DNA of 64,000 nt from Flaccisagitta enflata (GCA_965153355.1 OZ231127.1:48546001-48610000), one strand, 5' to 3'. Counted from the stretch's first letter, positions 1-11,943 are shown. Made by a program: numbers and translations. The notes: generated by a model from the sequence alone, not told the origin.

Positions 1-157
1 ACTCATTATAAACGCTAAAAAAAGTCCGGTCCTCTCCTACACGTAAGCCAATACTTGTCTTATGATTTTGGTGTCTTGCAATAGATCGCATATATCATGA
101 TTGCAAGCAGATGTGATAGTATCCAGTACTCCTGCTGGTTTGCATGCAAAAAGTCAT

Positions 158-401
158 TAATACCATCTTCGCCAAAAGAAATGCAGCAGTTGTCGAAAAT
201 AGCATCAACTTTGGAAGAGTGCTGCTCCTAAAGTAATAAAGCTATAGACCCCATATTGGTCCCATTTTAAAGATTTGCGTTAAATCTTTAAAATGGGTCT
301 TATCTGGGGCCTGTAGCTTTACTTGTTTAGGAGCAGCACTCTTTTAAAGTAGATACTATCTTTGACAACTGCTGCGTTTCTTTCGGCGAAGATAGTATTA
401 A
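158..401. repeat. Palindromic foldback repeat, about 244 bp
   Basis: Two arms are imperfect inverted copies around a centre near 277. The outer arm reads ATCTTCGCCAAAAGAAA on the left and returns as TTTCTTTCGGCGAAGAT on the right; the inner arm contains AGAGTGCTGCTCCT and its complement. No ORF and no clear target duplication. Probably a small foldback or MITE-like element. Confidence 0.75.
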
Positions 402-548
402 TTGGTTCAAAATTTGATGAATAACAGAGGATTTTTTCATTGTTTATGTCCATTAATGAAACATCATGATATCAAAAAAATACTAATAAAGAACTTATAC
501 TATGAAGCGCCCAAAACTTTGACACTGACTCACCAAAACTTTGACATT

Positions 549-818
549 GACTCACCAATCTTATCATGGTTGAGGCTTGGTAAAAAAATAACCCATGTAG
601 AATTTCAGGCCTCTGGAACTGCAGGAACCTTTGTTAGGGTGACCATAAAGTTTCTATAGAAATCTATGGCAGAGACAAAATTTGCATAATAGAAATATTG
701 ATTTCACTGCTTCAATTCAAACTTCAACCTCGCCCTAACAAGGGTTCCTGCTATCCCAAAATTTTGCATGAAATATTTCTTTACAAAGCCTCAACTGTGG
801 TAAGATTGGTGATAGCCA
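549..818. repeat. Degenerate palindromic repeat
   Basis: The left arm (ACCAATCTTATCATGGTTGAGGC, here split as ACCAATCTTA and GGTTGAGGC) returns inverted at about 790-818 as GCCTCAACTGTGGTAAGATTGGT in two matching blocks. The inner GCAGGAACCTTTGTTAGGG at about 620 returns inverted as CCCTAACAAGGGTTCCTGC at about 735. The middle is diverged. The short ORF at 402-659 crosses this repeat and is not a gene. Confidence 0.6.
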
Positions 819-1336
819 TTTTTAAAGTTTGAGGCGCTTTACGGGTCGTAACTTACACATGCTGTTTGGTCCGCTGACTGCAAATTCAATTAATAATAAA
901 CGAAAGAATGAATCACGCAGAAGATCTCATTTGATTTCTTCATCCCAGTTTCATCGACTCATCGTCATCTTATCTCATAATGTGATGGTTGATGAGGGAA
1001 ACCGGAGATTTTCCATTTAACTTCCGTTCATTCAATTGATTTTATATTAATCTTTTTTTTTTTAGCAGATATAAAACCAGATGTGAGCATTTGAGATACG
1101 CATGATTGTAAACATCTTTGTTGTAGCGGCTTGGACCCATTTCTAAATCAACTGATAAAATCATTTTCAGTAGTATGAACTGTATGACACAAATAGTGTG
1201 GCAGAGTAGTACAAATTAGAGATAGACAAAATAAAGAATAGGTATGTTGCTGATATGGAGCACTAATGAGAATGGAAAAGAAAGTTTTCGTAAGCGAGAA
1301 GGCTGCGAATCATTAGCATTTAAGCACACTGGAACG
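819..1336. other. Unannotated AT-rich spacer
   Basis: No repeat family, ORF with recognisable content or RNA gene is seen here. The 63-residue ORF at 829-1020 has no recognisable motif. Confidence 0.5.
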
Positions 1337-1455
1337 TTTTAGGGTGCGACAAAGCATCTCTGTAACTGGCTGTGTCGGTTGGTCGGTTGGTCGGTTGGTA
1401 AAGCATTCGTTTGACGATCCACACATCGCACCTTGTTGGCCTACTTGGCCTTGTT
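1337..1455 (-). repeat. HPA repeat, HPA-D type, minus strand, degenerate
   Basis: Read on the minus strand it ends in GACACAGCCAGTTACAGAGATGC followed by a damaged stem (AGATGC, loop, GCACC) and starts with the family head AACAAGGCCAAG. The GGTCGGTTGGTCGG run is the tetranucleotide tract. Confidence 0.65.
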
Positions 1456-1558
1456 CTTTTCCGGTAACCACCAGCAACAACGACAGAGTTCGAGTTAGAC
1501 CGAAATTGTGTCGCGATTCGCGCAGCGGCTCAATGCTGAATTTTGATCAAAGGTTTTC

Positions 1559-1757
1559 TTTTTAGTCGGGTGCACGCGACTCTACACCCCGCTTTGTCCG
1601 TCCGTCGGTTGGTTGGTCGGTCGGTTGGTCGGTCACTCCCAATTTTACTTTCTTATCAATTTTATTCCTTTAAGTCATTTTAAGTTATTTTAGGGTATAC
1701 TAAGTCATTCCAAGTCATTCTAAGTCTCGCACGCGACTTATAGGTGTTGGCCTTGTT
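1559..1757 (-). repeat. HPA repeat, HPA-B type, minus strand
   Basis: On the minus strand the head is AACAAGGCCAACACC, then AAGTCGCGTGCG, several AATGACTTA-type units, an ACCGACCG tract, GGGGTGTAGAG and the stem AGTCGCGTGCACCCGACT before an A-run. The head key GTCGCGTGC matches the terminal stem. Confidence 0.8.
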
Positions 1758-1907
1758 CTGTTTCACGATTGTAGGCAGCTGCGGAATGTTGATAGTCCGC
1801 ACACCAACCACTGTCATATCCTCTGCCTAGAAATTCTTTATCTTCGATGAGGATACGATATCGTTTTCTACTTGAGCCAATCTTGAGTCATCACGACTAC
1901 TCACTAC

Positions 1908-1911
<4 letters not shown>

Positions 1912-1962
<51 letters not shown>
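1912..1962. repeat. (CT)n microsatellite
   Basis: Perfect CT dinucleotide array. The ORF on the opposite strand is only its translation. Confidence 0.95.
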
Positions 1963-1963
<1 letters not shown>

Positions 1964-2492
1964 GCCTTCCTTTTTTTTCTCTCTCCCAATGAATTAAACT
2001 TATTTTTGTAAAAAACAAAGAAGAATTGAAGGGAAAAAATGTAGAAAAATTTCCTTTCCCTTTATCAGAAAGAGGAGATTTCAGAAATTAAGAAGAATAA
2101 CAGAGAAAGAAATGATACCCAAGGGAGATGATAAGAAAAAACTGAGGGCATTCACGTTCATTTTTTCCCCTCGTTTACAAGATAAATAATCAGTGAGTGA
2201 GCTCAAACAGCATGAGTCGATTTTGATGATGCCTATGGGGACTCCCACTGGGAAGTTTTTGGCTCATATATATACATAAGTTAATTGCTTTGCTACAACA
2301 TTTTGTAAACGCATAGGTGAGATCCGTGGTGAGATCTATCGCGCACGCACGCTCATAAGTTTGTGATCATGTGGTTAAATTACTGTATAGATGCTGTCTT
2401 GTGTTCACTATCTATTGATATTGATCATAGCAGAAGAATCCCACAATAACGGGTATCAAAGACCGAAATTTCTCATGTGTTAAATGGTTTTT
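1963..2492. other. Unannotated spacer
   Basis: AT-rich sequence without a recognised gene. Around 2436-2460 the string CCCACAATAACGGGTATC resembles one end of the mariner-type MITEs seen elsewhere in the window, but a partner end is not evident. Confidence 0.4.
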
Positions 2493-2765
2493 GACCTAAC
2501 ATTGAAATGGGTACCACTGCATTCTGAGAAAGCTAGTTGGTAAACAACAAGGCCGGATACACGGCAGTCCAGTCGCGGACGGTTGGTCAGGGGCAGTAAT
2601 GCAAAAACCACTCGAAATTCAAAAATGTGACTACCGACCGACACGGCAAGGTGTAGAATCGCGTGTCCGCGACTAAAAATATAATTTTAGACAAGGAAGA
2701 TCAAAAGAAAGACCTAACATTGAAATGGGTCCCATTGCATTCTGAGAAAGCTAGTTGGTAAACAA
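2493..2765. repeat. 55-bp direct repeats flanking an HPA copy
   Basis: The blocks at 2493-2547 and 2711-2765 are near-identical 55-bp direct repeats (GACCTAACATTGAAATGGGT ... AGCTAGTTGGTAAACAA) with two differences. An HPA-3 copy and 31 bp of other sequence lie between them. They are too long for a normal target duplication; a local segmental duplication is more likely. Confidence 0.85.
2546..2679 (+). repeat. HPA repeat, HPA-3 type
   Basis: Head AACAAGGCCGGATACACGGC, key AGTCGCGGAC, GGTCAGGGGCAG box, short ACCGACCGAC tract, then the stem AATCGCGTGTCCGCGACT and AAAAA. The key is the complement of the right stem arm GTCCGCGACT. Confidence 0.9.
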
Positions 2766-2771
2766 AAATAC

Positions 2772-3475
2772 CAGTAATGGCGGCTGTCGCCGTGAGGAAA
2801 AAAGTCGTAAGCGTGGTCACTTTTCACCCTGCTTTTGTCTTCAGTCATTGAATTTTTTTTATTTATTAGATCAAATCAAAAGCAATTGTGTGTATTGATT
2901 GCACTGAAAATCAGAGAAAAATAGAACCAAGCCAAATGAGCTAGATGAGCTGACATATTCAGAATAATTTAACCAGACAAACAGCTTTGCTTACTGAGAT
3001 GCTTTCTTATATTTGCATGCTTAAATCAAAACAATATTTTATTTATCCTATTTCAAATCAGAGAAAAAGAGCAAGCTAAATGAGCTAAATGAGCTAGAAT
3101 ACTTAAAAACACTCTCACAGATGAGCAGCTCTGCTCACTGACATATTTTTTTTATTTGCTTGCTTAAACAAGTATGAAAATATTCATTCATTTATCGTAT
3201 TTAAAATCAGAAAGAACAGACTGAGCTAAGTGAGCTAAATGAGATAAAATGCTCAAAAACGCCCTCACAGATGAGCAGCTGTGCTCATAAACATTTTTTT
3301 TGTATTTGTATGCTCAAGTAAACATGAATAGACTCCTTTATTGATCTTACACAAAATTAAAAAAAATTGAAAAAAATCCCATTTGAATTTTTCGTAAATA
3401 AATCTTTAAAAAATCATAGCGCAAAAAGTATTTGCCGTAGAGCATTCTGCTTGGCGCCAAATGAAAGAGAATTAT
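2772..3475 (+). repeat. Family E interspersed repeat with about 150-bp tandem units
   Basis: Starts with TAATGGCGGCTGTCGCCGTG and ends with TTGGCGCCAAATGAAAGAGA. Inside are three diverged units of about 150 bp that share GAGCTAAATGAGCTA and CAGATGAGCAGCT. The same repeat occurs inverted at 32,893-34,040, which supports both ends. No ORF. Confidence 0.8.
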
Positions 3476-3677
3476 CCAATTTACTTACCCTATCAATTTC
3501 ATTGGAGGCCTCAATCGGTTGGTGGAGATCCCCAACTTCCGCATAAGAAAATGAAAACCCCGTTTATCTTGAATATGTCAAAAAGTCGAACACTGACTTC
3601 GACTTTTTTCCCGATAATCTTAGACAAGGAAAATCAAAAGAAAGAGAGAGAGAAAGAAAGCAAGGAAAACTAAAAGA

Positions 3678-3832
3678 AACAAGGCCGGATACACGGCAAT
3701 CCAGTCGCGGACGGTTGGGCAGGAGCAGTAATGCGAAAATTGCTCGGAATTCAAAAATGTGACCGACGGACCGACGGACCGACGGACCGACCGACAGACC
3801 AAGGTGTAGAGTCGCGTGTCCGCGACTAAAAA
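3678..3832 (+). repeat. HPA repeat, HPA-3 type
   Basis: Full-length copy: AACAAGGCCGGATACACGGC, key AGTCGCGGAC, GGGCAGGAGCAGT box, CGGACCGACGGACCGACGG tract, TAGAG, stem AGTCGCG-TGTC-CGCGACT, A-run. Long ORFs on the minus strand across this region are tetranucleotide translations. Confidence 0.92.
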
Positions 3833-3845
3833 AGAAATAAATGAA

Positions 3846-4782
3846 TACACCCGTTTTGAAATTTCGATAAAAAAAAACAAAAAAAAACACGCAAACAAAC
3901 AAACATAAGGGATAAAAAGAAAACAAGTCATAAGAATCAAACAAATAGGTGACAAAGGAAACAAACGAGCAAACCAACTAACATTTGACAAACAAACAAG
4001 AAAAGAATACGCTATGAATTTGGCGAATCGGTCAGCGACCTGAATCCAGGAAATATCTACTATCTTGCTAATATGTACTACCTTCGCCAAAAGAAACGCG
4101 ACACCTTCTACCTTGAATATCTTGGCTTCTTAGGGAGCTAGACTTTTTTAAAAAAACATATTAATCTAATCCAAAAGATCTACAAATTGAGTCCAATCTG
4201 GTGCAGAAATGGCAAGCAGAAGAAGGGAAATAGTCATTTTCAGAATTGATAAAAAAATTGCAAAAAAAAAAAAAAAAAAAAAAAAAAAGAATAGAAAACA
4301 ATTCATGTAGTTTAGCTTTGGTTATCTCAGCTTCTGAAAAAGCTAGATACTTTTTCCAAGCAAATCAATCTACATCGATTGATCTAAAAGATGAGCGCAA
4401 CCTGGTCTCTGTAGCTCAAACCGTTTGGAAATGGCAAGCAAAAGAGTAGACCTGTTTTAAAAATCAACTGTGGACAAATAAGAAAAGGTTATCATATCTG
4501 TTAATGAAGAATTGAACGCGCCATGTAAAAGGCCGAGCTGAAAAGTATTACTCTCTTTGTATGTGGGAGAACACCACACCATCATACCTTCAATTGCTTT
4601 ACAAAAGCATACCAAGGCGCATGAAAGCTGAAGATGATGCCTGGGAAGGGCACACAAAGTGAAAGTCGTATTTTACAAATGTTATATGCATTAATTGATA
4701 AAAAATTGAACTGTATTGTATCTTGTCGATATACTTTTTAGCAAGATAGTATAGTCTTCGTTTCTCCTTTTCTCCCCCCTCC
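3846..4782. other. Unannotated AT-rich stretch with a poly-A run
   Basis: A homopolymeric A tract lies at about 4,260-4,288. Two weakly similar blocks (AGATCTACAAATTGAGTCCAATCTG near 4,168 and TAGCTCAAACCGTTTGGAAATGG near 4,413) resemble the arms of a decayed palindrome. No gene is recognised. Confidence 0.4.
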
Positions 4783-4914
4783 ACAAGGCCGGAACCAACC
4801 GTTGCGGGCGGTTGAGCAGGGGCCGTAATGCGAAAATCATTCGCAATTAAAAAAAGTATGGGACGGACGGACCGACACGGCAAGTTCTAGAGTTGCGTGT
4901 CCGCGACTAAAAAA
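4783..4914 (+). repeat. HPA repeat, diverged HPA-3/HPA-2 copy
   Basis: Head ACAAGGCCGGAACCAACCG, key CGTTGCGGGC, GAGCAGGGGC box, GGACGGACGGACCG tract, then TAGAGTTGCGTGTCCGCGACT and an A-run. The stem arms carry a T-G mismatch, as expected of an older copy. Confidence 0.85.
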
Positions 4915-5306
4915 GGTAAAAAGAAATCTTCGCGAATAGATTTTTCTGATTTCATCCGTCTGGAGGGCATTATCAGGCTGAGCGGTGACATGTCTGGCGC
5001 TGTAATATTTCACTCCATTGCGGTCTTGATTGCCTCGAGAAATTCGATTGTCAAAACAACATTTCAATTGGAGTGTTTCCATTGTTTTTCAAAAATGTTT
5101 TCTATCAAGTATAGAAAAGATAAATTCTTTTTTTCTATTTGAAGAGAGGAAAATTTGATTGGCTGTGATTCTCCGCCTCAGACGATGAGACAAAAGAAAA
5201 GTTCCTCATTTCTTCTCTCTGTCAAGGAATTTGTCTCGCATTCTATGCTCCCCAAAATGAGTTTCTTTTTTCTCTCTCTGTTTTCTAGGCGAATTGTTCA
5301 ACTCTA

Positions 5307-5380
5307 TTTCAGTCGTGTGCATGCGACTCAATTTGATGGTCCGTTGGTCCGTTAGTCGGTCCATCTGTTGGTCGGAAATG
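5307..5380 (-). repeat. HPA 3'-end fragment, minus strand
   Basis: Only the tetranucleotide tract and the terminal stem AGTCGCATGCACACGACT are present; the head is missing. Confidence 0.7.
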
Positions 5381-5842
5381 TTGATGATATGTATCATTTT
5401 AGTCGTTTTTTTTTATGGATTATGTAATTAAACTAATTGTGTGCCTTGATTAAAACTCTTCGTCCACCTGTTATCACTTATAACTGTGTATCTGAATGAA
5501 ATAAAAAGAAAAAAAATTGATGAGATTCAAAAACTAGATCTGATAGATCTTATAGTTGCGACCGATTTGGCTAGAATCGTACGCATAAGCAGGTCACACT
5601 GCAACGAACCGGCAGACGTACCGGCGGCTCATCTGGGTGACCTATACAGCTGCCTGCCTGCGTCTTGAAAAATTCGGTTTTGAATTCCATCTCAGCCTCG
5701 CCTCAAACATGTCTCATCTCATGAGGAGGGGTCTAGGAAGAGAGATACTCGACCAGCCGGAGGCGTCCTACTTTCTATCCAATGAGAAAATTGAAAAAAA
5801 TATTTATTGTTTGAAGAAAGACGGCATCTCAGCCTTATTCAA
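5381..5842. other. Unannotated spacer
   Basis: No repeat or gene recognised. The short ORF at 5,486-5,668 has no recognisable motif. Confidence 0.35.
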
Positions 5843-5850
5843 TCTCTCTG

Positions 5851-5893
<43 letters not shown>

Positions 5894-6078
5894 TCCTTTA
5901 CCTCCCGAATCACAGGCGAAAAGAATGAAATGAGGTTGAGTGAAAAAGGTCGCTTTTCGATTTCCGTGAAGATATTTCGCATCTTTGTCTTTTTTCGGTT
6001 TCAATCTTTTCTCCTTTCTCTTTAACTTTTTGTCTTTCTTCTTCTCTGTCTCTTTGTCATTCCATAAAATAGTCTCCA

Positions 6079-6129
<51 letters not shown>

Positions 6130-6156
6130 CGATGTGTCTGTTTTTCGGTCTTTCTG

Positions 6157-6219
<63 letters not shown>
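5843..6219. repeat. Compound (TGTC)n and (CT)n microsatellites
   Basis: TGTCTC units pass into CT at about 5,843-5,893. A (TGTC)n block at about 6,077-6,120 is followed by a (CT)n block at about 6,163-6,219. In both cases the TG-containing unit lies 5' of pure CT. Confidence 0.95.
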
Positions 6220-6222
<3 letters not shown>

Positions 6223-6489
6223 CCCCTTATATTCTACCGACCTATATTTGCAGCGCCACCCTGCGGTGAAACTCGTGATTGCGTCTTGTCCTTATTTAGC
6301 GGCGACGTCGGAATCATCAAAGGAAGAAATGTAATCATGTGACCACCTCTGCAGTTCTGCACAAGTTCGTAACAGTTACGTTGATGGAAAATAAGATGAA
6401 TAAAAAAGAGGTTCATCAATTGACTTATCATAGAGTAACACTGTTGCAGTCATTTCATAATTCATATTTCAATTTCAGTTTGAAGGATT

Positions 6490-6524
<35 letters not shown>

Positions 6525-6526
6525 GC

Positions 6527-6621
<95 letters not shown>
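6490..6621. repeat. (TTG)n trinucleotide microsatellite
   Basis: About 43 TTG units with a single GCTG interruption near 6,524. It gives poly-Val, poly-Leu, poly-Thr and poly-Asn frames, none of which has flanking coding signal. Confidence 0.97.
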
Positions 6622-6984
6622 TCGTCGAAGTGGTTGCCATCCTTAATCATCAACCTTTTTTTCTATATTTCATCAATTCAAAGATACTTGATGTCTACGT
6701 CTAGACACGGTTTTTCAGTTGACGGTGAAAGTGAAAAGAAAATCGGGCCATGAAAAAGCCAGAAAACATTCCTCAAATCAAAACGGTAATGATCAAGTTG
6801 ATGGCTTTAAAGAGTCTTTTTTCCCGCTTTTCGACTCATAATGGGGGAGAGGGGAGAGAGTGTAAGAGCTCGCCGCCCCTGACCCGATTTATCCTTCTAT
6901 ACAACTTGTTTAATATTATCTCCATGTGTGATGATATTCATAACCCCCTCCCTCCCACCATCGCCTTCTATATTGTATCCTCTA

Positions 6985-8600
6985 TCGCCCCCTCCACCGC
7001 CTCCTCCATAACCTCTACCATGACCCTCTTTATCTTTCTCATCATTACCTGCCTTCTACATCACCCTTTCCTTTATAGTTTATACTTGTCATGGCCTCCT
7101 CCACCGCCTCCTCCATAACCTCTACCATAGCCCTCTTTATCTTTCTCATCATTACCTGCCTTTACATCAGCCTTTCCTTTATAGTTTATACTTGTCATGG
7201 CCTCCTCCACCGCCTCCTCCATAACCTCTACCATAGCCCTCTTTATCTTTCTCATCATTACCTGCCTTCTACATCACCCTTTCCTTTATAGTTTATACTT
7301 GTCATGGCCTCCTCCACCGCCTCCTCCATAACCTATACCATAGCCCTCTTTATCTTTCTCATCATTGCCTGCCTTCTACATCACCCTTTCCTCTATAGTT
7401 TATACTTTCCATGGCCTCCCCAACCGCCTCCTCCATAACCCCTACCATGATCCTCTTTATCTTTCTCATCATTACCTGCCTTCTACATCACCCTTTCCTT
7501 TATAGTTTATGCTTTCCATGGCCTCCTCCACCGCCTCCTCCATAACCTCTACCATGACCCTCTTTATCTTTCTCATCATTGCCTGCCTTCTACATCACCC
7601 TTTCCTTTATAGTTTATACTTTCCATGGCCTCCTCCACCGCCTCCTCCATAACCTCTACCATAGCCCTCTTTATCTTTCTCATCATTACCTGCCTTCTAC
7701 ATCACCCTTTCCTTTATAGTTTATACTTGTCATGGCCTCCTCCACCGCCTCCTCCATAACCTCTACCATAGCCCTCTTTATCTTTCTCATCATTGCCTGC
7801 CTTCTACATCACCCTTTCCTCTATAGTTTATACTTTCCATGGCCTCCTCCACCGCCTCCTCCATAACCTCTACCATGACCCTCTTTATCTTTCTCATCAT
7901 TGCCTGCCTTCTACATCACCCTTTCCTTTATAGTTTATACTTGTCATGGCCTCCTCCACCGCCTCCTCCATAACCTATACCATAGCCCTCTTTATCTTTC
8001 TCATCATTGCCTGCCTTCTACATCACCCTTTCCTTTATAGTTTATACTTTCCATGGCCTCCTCCACCGCCTCCTCCATAACCTCTACCATAGCCCTCTTT
8101 ATCTTTCTCATCATTGCCTGCCTTCTACATCACCCTTTCCTGTATAGTTTATACTTTCCATGGCCTCCTCCACCGCCTCCTCCATAACCCCTACCATGAC
8201 CCTCTTTATCTTTCTCATCATTGCCTGCCTTCTACATCACCCTTTCCTCTATAGTTTATACTTTCCATGGCCTCCTCCACCGCCTCCTCCATAACCTCTA
8301 CCATAGCCCTCTTTATCTTTCTCATCATTGCCTGCCTTCTACATCACCCTTTCCTCTATAGTTTATACTTTCCATGGCCCCCTCCACCGCCTCCTCCATA
8401 ACCCCTACCATAGCCCTCTTTATCTTTCTCATCATTACCTGCCTTCTACATCACCCTTTCCTTTATAGTTTATACTTGTCATGGCCTCCTCCACCGCCTC
8501 CTCCATAACCTCTACCATAGCCCTCTTTATCTTTCTCATCATTACCTGCCTTCTACATCACCCTTTCCTTTATAGTTTATACTTTCCATGGCCTCCTCCA
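6985..8600. repeat. Minisatellite, 107-bp unit, about 15 copies
   Basis: Each unit contains CATGGCCTCCTCCACCGCCT, ACCCTCTTTATCTTTCTCAT and TATAGTTTATACTT. The spacing between successive CATGGCC starts (for example 7,197 to 7,304) is 107 bp, with one 106-bp unit. Units differ by a few substitutions such as TACTTGTC versus TACTTTCC, which sort into at least two unit types. Because 107 is not a multiple of three, no reading frame continues through the array. Confidence 0.95.
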
Positions 8601-9808
8601 TGGCCCATTCTATCCACCCCTCCATCCTTTCCCTCCATCGCCCTCGTCCTTTTCCATCATTTTTCTTAGATTGTCCCCTTTCACCGTCACCTCCATGGCC
8701 TCCACCCATGGAGGGCCTGCCTCTTCTTTCCCGTCGCCCCGCACAACCACCATAACTGCGCGCCTTCTCGGAACTCACGGGGCAAATTGCCTCTCTCGTT
8801 GGCTCGTTCTTACAATTCGACCAGACGTTTTCTTGAGCTCTCTCGACCGGGGAAAAAAGGGCAAAAGGCTTTTCTAAGGGATTTACTAGTCCAAGGTGAG
8901 ATGAAGTAAGGTTGAACCGAAGTAACGAGCGAAGAACAGTTGAAGTAAGGTAAAGGGCTAAAGGCGTAGGATAAAAGTTATGCGACAAGCAAGGACGGTG
9001 GTAAGCTGTCTAACTTATGTCTGTAGTTTTGAAGACAAATATCAACGTTGGTGAAAATTAAAACTTGGACCCTCGATTGAAAAACAGTTCAAGCAAGCTG
9101 CAAGGTGGAGGGAAAGATGTATGATACATTGAAGAACAGTTTAAGGAGGGTGAAATGAATAGTAGGTGGGATAAAAAATTGTAGTAGGAGGGAACTGGGA
9201 ATTACATGTTGACTGTAAGGTGCGAAACCGGAGAGCTAAAGATGGTTAAGAGAGGAAGACTGCAACAGCTAGGTGCAGTGATCCCGTGAAGAGGAGAATG
9301 TACGAAGACCATTATGGTGATAGAAGGGGAAGGGGTGAGAAAAGGAGGAAAGCGGAGGAGAAAGAAGTGAATGGTAACCGCGTTTCATAACGTCGATAAT
9401 GATGATGATGCATTCGCTTTTTCTTGCACCTTATCGACGAATTTACCTTGATAAAAGACGATTATAAGAGCGATAAAAGAGTGATAGAGTCATGACGCGC
9501 GACGCCGACGAGAAGTGAAAAATGACGCGTTGCCACCACCTGGCCGCAATTGCGCGAGGTCCTGTCCAAACTGTTGGAAAGACAAAACGGCGTGTTTTTG
9601 AGCGCTCTAACACTTACGGCGTGCTATCGAGCGCTTTAATGCTTACGTTGGCAAAATAAGAAAAAAAAAGGTGTAAAGAAAGGGAGAAGGCAAAAAACAG
9701 AGCAACAAAGAAAGGAAGAAAGAAAAAAAGATAGAAAAAAAGGAAGAAAGAAAAAAGAAAGAAAGGAAAAAATGAAAGAAACAAAGAATGACAGACTGAA
9801 TGCTTTCT
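8601..9808. other. Unannotated spacer downstream of the minisatellite
   Basis: Contains a minus-strand open frame (8,542-8,988, 148 codons) whose C-terminal end runs into the minisatellite and is Gly/Arg-rich. I see no domain in it and do not call it a gene. The rest, including a purine-rich stretch at 9,650-9,790, holds nothing recognisable. Confidence 0.4.
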
Positions 9809-9847
9809 TTTTAGGTCGCGTGCTACGCGACTCTATAAGCCACTTTT
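9809..9847 (-). repeat. HPA terminal-stem fragment, minus strand
   Basis: Only the terminal hairpin is left: on the minus strand AGTCGCGTAGCACGCGACC with an adjoining A-run. Confidence 0.75.
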
Positions 9848-9911
9848 CAAAATAAAAAAACAACTCTAAGGAGTAAACAGTTAATACAAAAGTCTTTTAG
9901 AAAAAAAAACA

Positions 9912-10110
9912 AACAAGGCCAACACCTTTAAGTCACGTGCGTGGTGCGGTCGTCAAGACTAAAAGTCAAAATGTAAAATGACTTAAAACGACGTAAAACG
10001 GCACAAAGAAGCTAAGCGTGACCAACCGACCGACTGACCAACTGACCGACCAACCAACCAACCGACAGACAGACAGAGCAGGTCTTAGAGTCGCGTGCAC
10101 GCGACTATAA
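9912..10110 (+). repeat. HPA repeat, HPA-B type
   Basis: Head AACAAGGCCAACACC, key AAGTCACGTGCG, AAAATGACTT-type units, a CCAACCGACCGAC tract, TAGAG and the perfect stem AGTCGCGTGCACGCGACT followed by ATAAA. Confidence 0.88.
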
Positions 10111-10205
10111 ATATTTTGTTTATCTGTCTGCCCGAATTTCTTCTGAAAGTGCCTGCTCACTGCCGAAGCCCGCGACGTTGGTCTAATGACCTTGTTTTTC
10201 ACCCT

Positions 10206-10569
<364 letters not shown>

Positions 10570-10980
10570 TTTCTTCCATTCTGTCATTCATGTCTTTTTT
10601 TTTCTATTCTTTTCTTTCTTTTTTATCTTTTTCGCTTTTATGGCGGGGAATTTGGTTTTGATGAGGCCGAGAAACGATAAGAAAAGAAATAGTCCCTCCC
10701 CAAAGAGGCGGGACTTGGCCATTTTCAAAAATCGGCAAACATGTCCAACTTTTCCTTCTTCCTACGCCCTCCTCATTTTTACCCCACTTGCTCAAGGCTC
10801 TTTTCTTGTCTACAGGCCTCATCCTCACGCCCTCAAGACTAAAGACTATAGTTAAGATATAAATCATATTTGAAAAATATTTAGACTATAGTTAAGATAT
10901 ATATCATATTCAAAAAATGTTTTTTACCTGGTAAACTCACCTTAGGCTCTATAATGCATTTCGTATTAATCTTTTTCACT
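10570..10980. other. Unannotated spacer
   Basis: Contains a short near-duplicate (AGACTATAGTTAAGATATA at about 10,843 and 10,883). No gene recognised. Confidence 0.4.
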
Positions 10981-11218
10981 TTTTTAGTCGCGTACACGCG
11001 ACTTTACATCCCGCCTTGTCGGTCCATCGGTCCGGCGGTCACACTTTACTTTTTTATTACTTCTACTTCTTTAAGTCATTTTTAGTCATTTCAAGTCATT
11101 TCAAGTCATTCTCAGTCATTCTAAGTCATTCTAAGTCACTCTCAGTCATTCTAAGTGAGTCTAAGTCATTCCAAATTTGTAAGTCTCGCACGCGTCTTAA
11201 AAGTGTGTTGGCCTTGTT
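10981..11218 (-). repeat. HPA repeat, HPA-B type, minus strand
   Basis: On the minus strand: AACAAGGCCAACACAC head, AAGACGCGTGCG key, seven or more AATGACTTA-like 9-10-bp units, a GACCG tract and the stem AGTCGCGTGTACGCGACT before an A-run. The AAGTCATT units are more numerous than in the other HPA-B copies. Confidence 0.85.
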
Positions 11219-11584
11219 CTTGTTGAAATTTCACCCGGGATTGCGATCTAACCTACTCCTCATTCAAGAGCGTCAGATCGATTCGTCATTCTTTGTAAAC
11301 ATTCGTAAAAACTCAATGAGGTTCAGTTGAGCACCGCTATAGCGCACCAGCTACTATGGTATACCAGCCTAAAAGGAATAGGATATGATGTCTCATTGGG
11401 AATTTTTTAGTTACCTCTAAATTGGCAGTAGGACAGTTTGACTAGGATAAGGCATATTTCTATCCGATGCCTTGGCACTGAAGTTGATCTGCACGGCTAC
11501 TACTAGTGCTGTTAACCATGCAGGTCCTCCGCAGCTTATTTTTGAACCCTGCCACTCTCTCAGGGGGCGTTTCTAGTCTAAGAG
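11219..11584. other. Unannotated spacer with a lone mariner-like end
   Basis: At about 11,325 the string TTCAGTTGAGCACCGCTATAG resembles the terminal repeat of the MITE at 13,622; no partner end is found. Confidence 0.4.
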
Positions 11585-11740
11585 GATCGCATTTTGAAAG
11601 GGCCACTCGGTCGCTCGCTACCTTCGTTGGCTCGCACCGCTCGCACCGCTCACTCGCTCCGCAGCGCTCCGCTTCACTACGCTCGCTTTGCTCGCTCGCT
11701 TCGTTCACGGGCTCGCTCACTCACTTCGCTCACTCCCATG
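11585..11740. repeat. Degenerate GCTCGCT/CACTCGCT low-complexity block
   Basis: Imperfect repetition of GCTCGC, CACTCGCT and CTTCGCTCAC. ORFs on both strands are Ser/Leu/Arg or Glu/Arg low complexity without domains. Confidence 0.7.
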
Positions 11741-11943
11741 TGGGACAGTTGAAATTCTTGAATATGTGTTCACGCTGTAAACGCGTTTCACAGGAACTAA
11801 CGCGTTTTTCATCTTCACTAGAAACACGCCCTTAAAGTCATTTCTCCTCAAGTTTTTTTTGCCGCAAGGCCAGACGTTATGGAGGTGAGGTAATGAAGGT
11901 GTGAAAAGTGATCCATTTCCCTAATTTTAAGGTCAAAGCGCGC

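Noticed and set aside
6985-8670. Possible tandem-repeat protein encoded by the minisatellite, on either strand
   Set aside because: The unit is 107 bp, so the frame changes at each repeat and stops occur within about one unit.
8542-8988. 148-codon minus-strand ORF next to the minisatellite
   Set aside because: The last part is minisatellite and Gly/Arg low complexity; the remainder shows no domain or homologous repeat elsewhere. It cannot be supported, although it is not excluded.
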